Source: CAZCGA01 sp964498075 (GTDB taxonomy: Bacteria > Desulfobacterota > Binatia > HRBIN30). From it: a stretch of DNA of 16,924 nucleotides. The notes under the pieces were generated by a model, which worked only from the letters and a program-made list of their open reading frames with translations, was not told the DNA's origin and searched no databases. Made by a program: the position numbers and the translations under genes. The stretch covers positions 1-16,924 of the forward strand of contig CAZCGA010000134.1 of NCBI GenBank assembly GCA_964498075.1, in the 5' to 3' direction. Numbering within the stretch: the stretch's first letter is position 1; the number at the start of each line of letters is the position of its first letter. Positions 7,735 to 14,216 of this stretch are shown here, one piece after another.

Positions 7735-8804
7735 CCGGCCGCGGCCGGTGTCGTCTCTCGCACCTCTGCCTGCACCGCGGTGAACGGATCGGCAGCGTCC
7801 TTGTGGATCGCATCGAGGACGACGGCGATGGTGCGGGTCAGATCCATTTCACGTTGCTGGAAAAGATCTTCGAAGAGCTGCAGGCGCTCCGCGTACGTCG
7901 CGTACTGCAGGATCACGGCGTTGTTCAGCCGCTGGGTTGCGAAGCTTTGATACGTGCCAGTGTGGAAGGGCAGCCGGCGGAATTCCTCCTGTGCCGTGAC
8001 GAACAGGCGTTGGCGCTCGGCCAGATCGATGCCGCTGGCGTAGGCGGCGCGCAGCCGGGTCGTGAACCGGCCGAGGAAATCGGAGAAGCGCAGTGCATCA
8101 TCCCACTCCGCGGTCGCCGCTTGCCGGGCGTGGTCGTCGCCGCCTGCGGTGAAGAAAAGGATCGCGCCGCGATGCCCGACGAAGTTGGCGAACGACTCGT
8201 CGAACTCCGCGCGGCCGGCGAGGTAGGTGGTGCTGTGCAGCAGCTCGTGGATGATCACGTTGGCCAGCGTGACGCGGTCGTAGCGCAGCAAGGTCGACAC
8301 CAGTGGGTCGGCGAACCACCCCAGCGTGCTGAACGCCACCGACGGGCGCACCGAGGTATCGTACCCCGCGCCTTCCAGCGATGCGGCTTCCGCCCGGGCA
8401 TCGGTGTCCGAGAAGAAGCCCTTGTAGGGTACGCGGCCGACGATCGGGAACCACCAGGTGTACGGCTGCAGCCGGAAGCGATCGGCGGCGGTAACCACGT
8501 GGACCGTCTGATCGGCGTCGACGCGCGCGTAGCTGGCGTAGCTGCCGTTGGTGAGCAGGTGCAGGGTGTCGCGCGCGAAGCCGCGCACTGCCAGGGTTAG
8601 CTCCAGCTTGGAGCGGGTATCGGCATCGAGATCGGTGCGCTGCAGCATCCGTTCGATCGGCTGCCGGCGCCACAGGATCTTGGCCTCTTCATACCCAGCG
8701 CGGAGGACGTAGGTTGGAGAGCAGGCGGAAACGCAAGCGGTGAGAGCCAAGACGCAGACGGCAGAACGTGCAACCGGTCCGTTGGTGTGTCGGCGACGCT
8801 TCAC
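7698..8804 (-). CDS. Predicted lipoprotein metallo-aminopeptidase (PF10023-like)
   Basis: This 368-residue protein begins with a basic N-region and a hydrophobic segment ending in two possible lipoboxes, LTAC (Cys24) and VSAC (Cys28), so it is probably a lipoprotein. The zinc motif HELLH lies at residues 186-190, and a downstream Glu lies in EFDESFANFVG at about 200-210. That is the gluzincin arrangement of the PF10023/COG4324 putative aminopeptidases. YTWWFPIVGRVPYKGFF near residue 115 also fits that family. The GTG at 8804 is the first possible start, because an in-frame TGA lies two codons upstream. Both come from the heptamer repeat there. It starts 22 bp after the exporter gene on the same strand, so it is probably the last gene of that operon. 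Its last 12 codons overlap the convergent permease gene. Confidence 0.85.
   Translation of the reverse strand: MKRRRHTNGPVARSAVCVLALTACVSACSPTYVLRAGYEEAKILWRRQPIERMLQRTDLDADTRSKLELTLAVRGFARDTLHLLTNGSYASYARVDADQTVHVVTAADRFRLQPYTWWFPIVGRVPYKGFFSDTDARAEAASLEGAGYDTSVRPSVAFSTLGWFADPLVSTLLRYDRVTLANVIIHELLHSTTYLAGRAEFDESFANFVGHRGAILFFTAGGDDHARQAATAEWDDALRFSDFLGRFTTRLRAAYASGIDLAERQRLFVTAQEEFRRLPFHTGTYQSFATQRLNNAVILQYATYAERLQLFEDLFQQREMDLTRTIAVVLDAIHKDAADPFTAVQAEVRETTPAAAGYGSMVASRAVP
7735..7748. repeat. 14-bp perfect GC palindrome at the convergent overlap
   Basis: CCGGCCGCGGCCGG reads the same on both strands and begins at the base after the permease stop codon, while lying inside aminopeptidase codons (TPAAAGYG). 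As RNA it could fold only with a tiny loop, or it may slow polymerase from either side. No T-run follows, so a terminator role is speculative. Confidence 0.55.
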
Positions 8805-8827
8805 GCTTCACGTTGCGCGCTTCACGT
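8793..8827. repeat. In-register heptamer repeat array (TTCACGY)
   Basis: Five successive 7-nt units occupy this span: GCGACGC, TTCACGC, TTCACGT, TGCGCGC and TTCACGT. Three are near-identical and two degenerate, all in perfect 7-nt register. The array fills the 22-bp gap between the second exporter gene and the aminopeptidase gene. It touches the exporter TAA stop (8827-8829) and supplies the aminopeptidase GTG start and the in-frame TGA before it. Confidence 0.7.
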
Positions 8828-10680
8828 TACTTGGCGGCTCCCGCGACTTTCTCCGGAAGCCCGATCTCGCGCGTCTCGGGCTCCGTTCCGCGGGTCTGCA
8901 GGGCGTGCAGGCGTGCGTAAAGCCCGCCGAGCGCCAACAGCTCGCGGTGCGAGCCGGCTTCGCGGATCCGGCCGTGGTGCATCACGATGATGCGATCGGC
9001 GCGCTCGATGGTCGACAGCCGGTGCGCGATCACCACGGCCGTCCGATCCTGCATGAGCTTCTCGAGGGCGTCCTGGATGAGCACCTCGGTTTCGGTGTCG
9101 ACGTTCGAGGTTGCCTCGTCGAGCACCAGAATGGTGGGGTGATAGGCGAGGGCGCGCGCAAACGCCAGCAGCTGCCGTTGCCCGGCGGAGAGATTGCTGC
9201 CGCGCTCTCGTACTCGCTCGTTGTACCCCTGGGGCAGGCGGTCGATGAACCGTTGGGCGTTGACGGTCACCGCGGCGCGCCGCACGTCGTCGGCACTGAT
9301 CTCCGGTTTCTGCAAACTGATGTTGTCGGCGATCGTTCCGGAGAACAGGAAGACGTCTTGCGCGACGGCGCCGATGCAGCGGCGCAGGCGCTGGAGGTCC
9401 CACTCGCGCACGTCGATGCCGTCGACGAGCACCCGCCCGCGCTGCACGTCGTAGAATCGATTCAGCAGCTTGATGATCGTCGTCTTGCCGGCGCCGGTCG
9501 CGCCGACGATGGCGATCTTCTCGCCGGGGTCGATCCGGAAGGAGACGTCGCGCAGCACGAAGTCGTCGTGCTTGTAGGCGAACCACACGTGGTCGAACTC
9601 GATACGCCCGGTCGGGCGGGCGGGTGCACTGACCCGCGGTGCGTTGCGGATCGCGGGCGGCGTGTCGAGCAGCTCGAAGACCCGTTCCGCCGCGGACATC
9701 GCCGATTGCATGACCGCGTACTTCGAGGAGAAGTCGCGGATGGGCACGAAGAACTTCTGCACGTACTCGATGAAGGCGACGAGGGTGCCGAGGGCGAGCG
9801 CGGCGCCGAGAATACGGCGCCCACCAGACCACACGATCAACGCGAAGGAAATGCTGCTGACGGCTTCGACGAGCGAGTACAACGACGCTTCGTAGATGTT
9901 CGACCAGTGGTTGGCCTCGCGATGCGCGTTGTTGTAGCGGTCGAACTCCCGGAACGTTTGCGTCTCACGCACGAACAGCTGGATGACCGCCATGCCGGAG
10001 ATCGCCTCTTGCAGATAGGCGTTGATGCGCGCGATACGCTCGCGGATGAGGCGATAGCTCTGCCGCGCCTTGAGCCGGAAGAAGTTGATCGCCACGACCA
10101 TCAACGGCAGCAGCGACAAACTCACCAGCGCGAGCTGCAGATCGATGGCCAACATGATGGCGACGATTCCCAGCAAGGTGACGAGGTCCATCAAGATGGT
10201 CATCGCCCCGGCGGCGAACATCTCATTGATCACGTCGATGTCGGTGGTCATCCGAGTCACCAGGCGACCGACCGGGTTGCGATCGAAGAACGCGGCTTCG
10301 AGCTTCTGCACGTGCGCGAAGATGTCGACCCGCAGATCGGCGAGGCTCTTCTGCGCCACCAGCATGGTCAGGTAGTACTGCAGGTACAGGAACGTCAGCT
10401 CGCCGAGCACGGCGGCGCCGAACAGCAGGCCCATCGTCGCCACCCCACTGGTGTTGTGGCGCGCGATGGACTGATCGATGGCGACCTTGAGGATATACGG
10501 TTGTGCCAGTGCGAACACCGAGGTCAGTGGCAGGCATCCCACACTGAGCCAGAAGTCGCGCTGATAGGGGCGGATGTAGTCCCACAGGCGCCGAATCAAC
10601 CGTGCATCGTACGCCTTGCCGAGGGCTTGCTCTGATCCCGGCCCCGAGCCTGCGGACGGCGTCTGGGAGACCGTGCTCAT
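8827..10680 (-). CDS. ABC exporter half-transporter with canonical ATPase site (MdlB/BmrD-like)
   Basis: This 617-residue inner-membrane protein joins an N-terminal six-helix exporter domain (residues about 45-340) to an ATPase domain. Walker A is GATGAGKTT at 393-401. The signature is LSAGQRQL at 497-504. Walker B is ILVLDEATSNVD with catalytic Glu522, and the switch His is H553 in VIAHRLSTI. The LSAGQ signature plus intact Glu is the pattern of the catalytic partner in heterodimeric exporters such as TM288, BmrD and MdlB. The ATG at 10680 overlaps the stop of the upstream half-transporter (ATGA); the frame remains open to 10947, but that part is antisense-like Arg/His-rich shadow. Residues 590-617 form a polar tail. 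It probably moves lipids, drugs or peptides across the inner membrane; the substrate is not deducible. Confidence 0.9.
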   Translation of the reverse strand: MSTVSQTPSAGSGPGSEQALGKAYDARLIRRLWDYIRPYQRDFWLSVGCLPLTSVFALAQPYILKVAIDQSIARHNTSGVATMGLLFGAAVLGELTFLYLQYYLTMLVAQKSLADLRVDIFAHVQKLEAAFFDRNPVGRLVTRMTTDIDVINEMFAAGAMTILMDLVTLLGIVAIMLAIDLQLALVSLSLLPLMVVAINFFRLKARQSYRLIRERIARINAYLQEAISGMAVIQLFVRETQTFREFDRYNNAHREANHWSNIYEASLYSLVEAVSSISFALIVWSGGRRILGAALALGTLVAFIEYVQKFFVPIRDFSSKYAVMQSAMSAAERVFELLDTPPAIRNAPRVSAPARPTGRIEFDHVWFAYKHDDFVLRDVSFRIDPGEKIAIVGATGAGKTTIIKLLNRFYDVQRGRVLVDGIDVREWDLQRLRRCIGAVAQDVFLFSGTIADNISLQKPEISADDVRRAAVTVNAQRFIDRLPQGYNERVRERGSNLSAGQRQLLAFARALAYHPTILVLDEATSNVDTETEVLIQDALEKLMQDRTAVVIAHRLSTIERADRIIVMHHGRIREAGSHRELLALGGLYARLHALQTRGTEPETREIGLPEKVAGAAK

Positions 10681-12428
10681 AGTTCCGCGAATTCCTCTTC
10701 CAGGCGCTGCTGGCGAAACAGGTCGGCGTAGAGTCCGTCGCGCGCCAGCAGCGTCGCATGATCGCCGAGCTCGACGACCCGGCCGTCGTCGATGAAGACG
10801 ATCAGATCGGCATCCTGAATGGTGGAGATGCGATGCGCGATCACGATGCTGGTGCGCTCGCGCATCACGTCGCGCAACGCCGCCAAGATGGCGCGCTCGG
10901 TGCGCGTGTCGACGCTCGACAGTGCGTCGTCGAGGACGAGGACGCATGGGTTGGTGATGACCGCGCGCGCCAGCGTCAGGCGCTGCTTCTGACCACCGGA
11001 GAGGGTGATGCCACGTTCGCCCACCATGGTGTCGTAGCCGCGTGGGAAGCTGGCGATGTCGTCCGCGACCCCGGCGACCGCCGCCGCCTGCTGCGCGTGC
11101 GTGTCATCGGCGTGGTCGAGCGCGAAGCAGATATTCTCGCGCACTGTCGTCGAGAAGAGGAACGGATCCTGGGGCACGAAGCCGACGCTGCGGCGCAGTT
11201 GCGCCAAGGGCAGGGTCCGGATGTCCCGGCCATCGAGCAGGATCTGGCCGCCGCTCACGTCGAACATGCGTGGGAGCAGCGCTGCGATCGTGCTCTTGCC
11301 GGCGCCGGTACGCCCGACGAGCGCGAGCTTCTGGCCCGGCTCGATGCTGAACGAGATGTGGTCCAGAATCTGGTGACCGTTGCCGCTGGTGCGATAGGCG
11401 AAATCGACGTTGCGGAATTCGATCCGGCCCTGCACGATCGGCAGCGGGGCGGCGGCCGGTGCGTCGCAGATCGCGGGCTCGACTCCAAAGATCGCTTCCA
11501 AGCGGGTCATCGCGGCGCGGCCGCGCTGCAGGATCGACAGCATCCAGCCCATGGCCATCGTCGGCCAGGCAAGAAGATTGAGATAGCCGATGAACGCCAC
11601 CAAATCGCCGAGGCTGAGGCGCCGGTTGATGACCTCGAGGCCGCCGTACCACAACACCACCAGGGTGCCGAGGCTGGCTGCGGTCTTCATCACCGGGAAG
11701 ATCTGCCCGCGCACCCGCGCCAACTGCATGCTCTGGTCTTTGAAACGTTCGTTGAGTGCCGCGAACGCCGCCGTCTCCCTGGCCTCGCTGTCATACGCCC
11801 GGACGACGTGCATGCCGCTCAGATTCTCCTGCACCCGGGTGCTCATCTCCGCCAAGCCTTCCTGGACGCGCAACGTGTACTCCATCAGTCGCCGGCTAAA
11901 CCGTTTCACGACGAAGAACAGGAGTGGATACGGCAGCAGGGCCGCGACCGTCAGGCGGGCATCGAGCGTGAGCATGATGCCCACCCCGTACGCGTAGTAC
12001 ACCGGCGTGTTGACGAAGTTGAGAATGCCCGGGCCGAGCAGCATACGCACCGCCGTCACGTCGTTGATCAAGCGGGACATGAGGTCCCCGGTATGTTGCT
12101 GGTGATAGTAGGAGAGCGGCAGCCGCTGCAGGTGGGCGAACAGGTCGTTGCGCAGATCATACTCGACATCGCGGCCGACGTTGAAGATGAGCGTCCGGGA
12201 GAACGTGCGCACCACGCCCTGCACGGCGGCGATGGCGATGATCCACGCCGCGTACACGGTGACCTGCCCTACGGGGGCCCGGTGGCCGATGGCGTCAATC
12301 GTTTCTTTCAATAGGTAGGGGATCGCCATGGCCAATGTGGCTGTGGCGAGCAAACACGCGCCGCCGGCGGCGTAACGCCACCGGTAGCGCAGCAAGTACC
12401 CCTGCAACCGGCGCATGCGTTTCATCAT
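10677..12428 (-). CDS. ABC exporter half-transporter with degenerate Walker B (MdlA/BmrC-like)
   Basis: This 583-residue half-transporter is the partner of the gene it overlaps by 4 bp. A six-helix membrane domain (about residues 15-310, with YYHQQHTGDLMSRLINDV as the usual coupling region) precedes the ATPase. Walker A is GRTGAGKST at 372-380. The signature is canonical LSGGQKQR at 476-483. Walker B reads VLVLDDALSSVD, so Asp501 replaces the catalytic Glu. The switch His is H532. Asp at this position together with a canonical signature is known from TM287, BmrC and MdlA, where it marks the degenerate ATP site of a heterodimer. The start is ATGATG at 12428/12425 with no strong ribosome-binding site. 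The gene begins 93 bp after the FG-GAP gene, with a hairpin between them. Confidence 0.9.
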   Translation of the reverse strand: MMKRMRRLQGYLLRYRWRYAAGGACLLATATLAMAIPYLLKETIDAIGHRAPVGQVTVYAAWIIAIAAVQGVVRTFSRTLIFNVGRDVEYDLRNDLFAHLQRLPLSYYHQQHTGDLMSRLINDVTAVRMLLGPGILNFVNTPVYYAYGVGIMLTLDARLTVAALLPYPLLFFVVKRFSRRLMEYTLRVQEGLAEMSTRVQENLSGMHVVRAYDSEARETAAFAALNERFKDQSMQLARVRGQIFPVMKTAASLGTLVVLWYGGLEVINRRLSLGDLVAFIGYLNLLAWPTMAMGWMLSILQRGRAAMTRLEAIFGVEPAICDAPAAAPLPIVQGRIEFRNVDFAYRTSGNGHQILDHISFSIEPGQKLALVGRTGAGKSTIAALLPRMFDVSGGQILLDGRDIRTLPLAQLRRSVGFVPQDPFLFSTTVRENICFALDHADDTHAQQAAAVAGVADDIASFPRGYDTMVGERGITLSGGQKQRLTLARAVITNPCVLVLDDALSSVDTRTERAILAALRDVMRERTSIVIAHRISTIQDADLIVFIDDGRVVELGDHATLLARDGLYADLFRQQRLEEEFAEL

Positions 12429-12472
12429 CCCACAACACGCCGCCGATGCAATCGCGCCGCCACAAACGAAGA

Positions 12473-12498
12473 GGCGGAGGGAAGTGCTTCCCTCCGCC
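12473..12498 (-). terminator. Likely intrinsic terminator after the FG-GAP lipoprotein gene
   Basis: A perfect inverted repeat of 12 nt (GGCGGAGGGAAG and its complement) is separated by 2 nt, giving an 11-bp stem with a 4-nt loop. On the minus strand it lies 24 bp after the lipoprotein stop and is followed by TCTTCGTTTG, moderately T-rich. It separates that gene from the exporter operon on the same strand. Confidence 0.65.
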
Positions 12499-12521
12499 CG
12501 TCTGCGAACTGCGTTGAGGCG

Positions 12522-13874
12522 CTACTTGGGAGTAATCTGACCGCGCCAAACCTCGATGGCGCCGAACATGCCGCGCTCCGGCGGGGTCACTTTCTTCTCC
12601 GCCGGCTTGGCATGGTCCTTCTCCTTCTTCTTTTCATCCTTCTTCTTCTCATCCTTCCCCTTGCCCTTTGCGGCGGCTTCGGCGGCCTTGCGGGCGGAAC
12701 CGGATCGCCAGGTCGGGGAAAGCACGTCACCGAACGCCACTCCGATGTCCAGCACGCCATCGCGGTCGATGTCGGCGAGGCCAACGCCCCAGGTGCGTTC
12801 GCGACCCGTAGTGGGAAGGTCGGTGTTGTCGATCAGCTTCCAGTTCCCGGCGCCATCGCCGAAGAAGGGGAAGACGCCGTACACTCCACCGATCTCTTCG
12901 AGGTTCGTCTTACCGGCGACGACCAGATCGATGTGACCATCCTTGTCGAGGTCGCCGAGCGCGACGCCGAGCGCGTTCATCGGCACGATGCCCTCGCTCG
13001 CCTTGCGCCATTTCGGCCCCGGCTCTTGGATGAACACCTCGGCGCCGGGAATTGCGGCTCCCGACGCCACGTCCAGCTTGCCGTCGCCGTTTACGTCACC
13101 GACGGCGATGCCCCAGTAGAGGCCATGAATCTCGGGTGCCGGAAAACCTTCGGAGGCCTCGCGCCAAGCACCCTTGCCATCACCGAGCCAAACCCGCGGG
13201 CCCGCGGAGTAGGCGGCGATGATATCGAGGTTGCCGTCGCCATCCATGTCCGCCATGGTGACGGCGTTTCCCCACTCCGCATGTGGCAGGCCGGCCGAGC
13301 TCTCCTTCCACACGCCCTTGCAATTTCCCTTGAAGGCACGGACACCCTCTTCCGAGGCGGCGACGATAGCGATGTCGAGACAGCCGTCGTGATCAAAGTC
13401 TCCGATCGCGATATCTTCTGACCCAATCGTTGGAAGCCCTGCCGACGCATTCTTCCAATGGCCTTGTGCGTCACCGAAATAGACGAAAACACCTCGGCAG
13501 TGGTCCGCAATTGCGACATCGAGTTTACCGTCATTGTTGGCGTCGCCGAACTGCATGCCCCCACCACAAAAGGGTTCGCGGGGAAGGCCCGAGGACGCAT
13601 CGGTCCAATGACCTTTGCCGTCGCCCTGCCAGATCCAAGGGCCATCTGCAAGACGGGAGACCGCGCCGATGTCTGGGAAACCATCGCCGTTGATATCGCC
13701 GAAGGCGATATGGCTCTTCCAGATCCTGGTGGTTGGCAGCCCGTCGCGTGCGGCGCTGTACCGCACCGGCGGCGGCGGTGCGACCTGTTTCGGGGATAGG
13801 CTCAGTTGGCGGCAGCCGCCTCCGACACCGACGGACACTAACAAAATGGCGATACTCCTCCGGGTAACCTTCAT
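12522..13874 (-). CDS. FG-GAP/VCBS seven-repeat beta-propeller lipoprotein candidate
   Basis: The ATG at 13874 has GAGGAGG 4 nt upstream, so I use it rather than the longer open frame to 13925. The 450-residue product has a signal sequence ending in VGVGGGC, a lipobox-like Cys21 (imperfect because Gly is at -3). Seven Ca-binding DxDxDG-type loops follow, each in an FG-GAP/VCBS repeat: GDINGDGFPD, GDANNDGKLD, GDFDHDGCLD, ADMDGDGNLD, GDVNGDGKLD, GDLDKDGHID and ADIDRDGVLD. Repeats also share W-GDGKG-W-ASxGLP. This predicts an integrin-alpha-like seven-bladed propeller at the cell surface or in the periplasm, perhaps for adhesion or polysaccharide binding. A Lys/Glu-rich stretch (residues 403-428) interrupts the last blade before a closing strand AIEVWRGQ. 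Confidence 0.85.
   Translation of the reverse strand: MKVTRRSIAILLVSVGVGGGCRQLSLSPKQVAPPPPVRYSAARDGLPTTRIWKSHIAFGDINGDGFPDIGAVSRLADGPWIWQGDGKGHWTDASSGLPREPFCGGGMQFGDANNDGKLDVAIADHCRGVFVYFGDAQGHWKNASAGLPTIGSEDIAIGDFDHDGCLDIAIVAASEEGVRAFKGNCKGVWKESSAGLPHAEWGNAVTMADMDGDGNLDIIAAYSAGPRVWLGDGKGAWREASEGFPAPEIHGLYWGIAVGDVNGDGKLDVASGAAIPGAEVFIQEPGPKWRKASEGIVPMNALGVALGDLDKDGHIDLVVAGKTNLEEIGGVYGVFPFFGDGAGNWKLIDNTDLPTTGRERTWGVGLADIDRDGVLDIGVAFGDVLSPTWRSGSARKAAEAAAKGKGKDEKKKDEKKKEKDHAKPAEKKVTPPERGMFGAIEVWRGQITPK
12624..12653 (-). repeat. Tandem 15-bp duplication coding KKKDE-type repeats
   Basis: Two adjacent 15-nt units, differing at one base, lie inside the lipoprotein gene (12624-12638 and 12639-12653). 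On the coding strand each codes an acidic-basic pentapeptide of the DEKKK type. They form the core of the low-complexity Lys/Glu insertion and suggest growth by slippage. Confidence 0.75.
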
Positions 13875-13878
13875 CAAA

Positions 13879-13885
13879 CCTCCTC
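13879..13885 (-). promoter_or_regulatory. Strong Shine-Dalgarno of the FG-GAP lipoprotein gene
   Basis: GAGGAGG on the minus strand, 4 nt before the ATG at 13874. It decides this start over the open frame that continues to 13925. Confidence 0.75.
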
Positions 13886-13948
13886 TCCCCCCCTGGCACG
13901 ACTGCGCTGCGCAGGATTTCAGCACCGTGGCGTGAAAAACGTGGGGGG

Positions 13949-13977
13949 TGCTTACCAGAGGGCTCCTGACCCGTCAA
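13949..13977 (-). promoter_or_regulatory. Possible promoter of the FG-GAP lipoprotein gene
   Basis: On the minus strand TTGACG (13977-13972) and TAAGCA (13954-13949) are 17 nt apart. The -35 is five of six; the -10 is poor. Transcription would leave a leader of about 70 nt. The perfect-arm palindrome at 13979-13993 abuts the -35. Confidence 0.3.
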
Positions 13978-13978
13978 G

Positions 13979-13993
13979 ACGACGGCCCGTCGT
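13979..13993. repeat. 15-nt inverted repeat between divergent genes, possible operator
   Basis: ACGACGG-C-CCGTCGT has two perfect 7-nt arms around one base. It lies one base beyond the candidate -35 of the lipoprotein gene and about 65 bp upstream of the -35 of the secreted-protein operon. It could be a regulator site or chance; no copy was noticed elsewhere in the window. Confidence 0.4.
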
Positions 13994-14058
13994 ACGCCAT
14001 GCAGTCGTTTTGCCGCCCCTTTTGAGCAAGGCCGTGGCCAAAATCCCTGCTTTTCCGC

Positions 14059-14087
14059 TTGACAAGATGGCCCGCTTGCAGTATCTG
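14059..14087 (+). promoter_or_regulatory. Sigma70-like promoter of the tandem secreted-protein operon
   Basis: A perfect TTGACA (14059-14064) is followed after exactly 17 nt by TATCTG (14082-14087), which keeps TAT of the -10 consensus. Transcription would start near 14091-14094, giving a leader of about 120 nt to the ATG at 14217. The 342-bp gap 13875-14216 holds this promoter, the divergent candidate promoter and the folded leader, and no other gene. Confidence 0.55.
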
Positions 14088-14090
14088 AAC

Positions 14091-14165
14091 GGAGCTTTCT
14101 AGCCCGGCTCGTCGGTGCCGGAACGGGGAGGTCTAGGTGCGAGGCATTAGGGAGCAGAGAGCTCC
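14091..14165 (+). promoter_or_regulatory. Potentially structured 5' leader of the secreted-protein operon
   Basis: Bases 14091-14100 (GGAGCTTTCT) can pair with 14156-14165 (AGAGAGCTCC) over 10 bp with one G-U pair, closing a 55-nt interior. Inside, CCGGC (14104-14108) and GCCGG (14117-14121) form a smaller hairpin. The outer stem begins at the predicted transcript start. It matches no riboswitch class I know; it may act as an mRNA stabiliser or regulator. Confidence 0.4.
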
Positions 14166-14200
14166 GTGGGTTGAGTCAGCAGTGGTGATTTCTCCGGCAG

Positions 14201-14211
14201 GGAAAGGAGAA
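14201..14211 (+). promoter_or_regulatory. Shine-Dalgarno leader, first copy
   Basis: GGAAAGGAGAA ends 5 nt before the ATG at 14217 and fixes that start. The same 11-mer precedes the paralogous gene at 15539-15549. Confidence 0.75.
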
Positions 14212-14216
14212 AGCGA

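Noticed and set aside
6888..8600. A 570-residue plus-strand open frame spanning the permease and aminopeptidase genes
   Set aside because: It overlaps two well-supported genes in other frames and has the Arg/Gly/Val-rich composition of an out-of-frame read in GC-rich DNA.
8740..12314. Two very long plus-strand open frames (631 and 518 residues) opposite the exporter genes
   Set aside because: They are antisense to ABC transporter genes with intact Walker, signature and switch motifs, and their His/Asp/Glu/Val-rich sequence shows no domain.
14022..14044. TTTTG ... CAAAA inverted repeat with GGCCGTGGCC centre upstream of the operon promoter
   Set aside because: The arms are short, separated unevenly and common in this composition; it gives no clear terminator or operator signature.
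14091..14165. Known riboswitch such as c-di-GMP-I, cobalamin or fluoride type in the leader
   Set aside because: I compared it by eye with the conserved cores I remember and saw no match. It is kept only as an unassigned structured leader.
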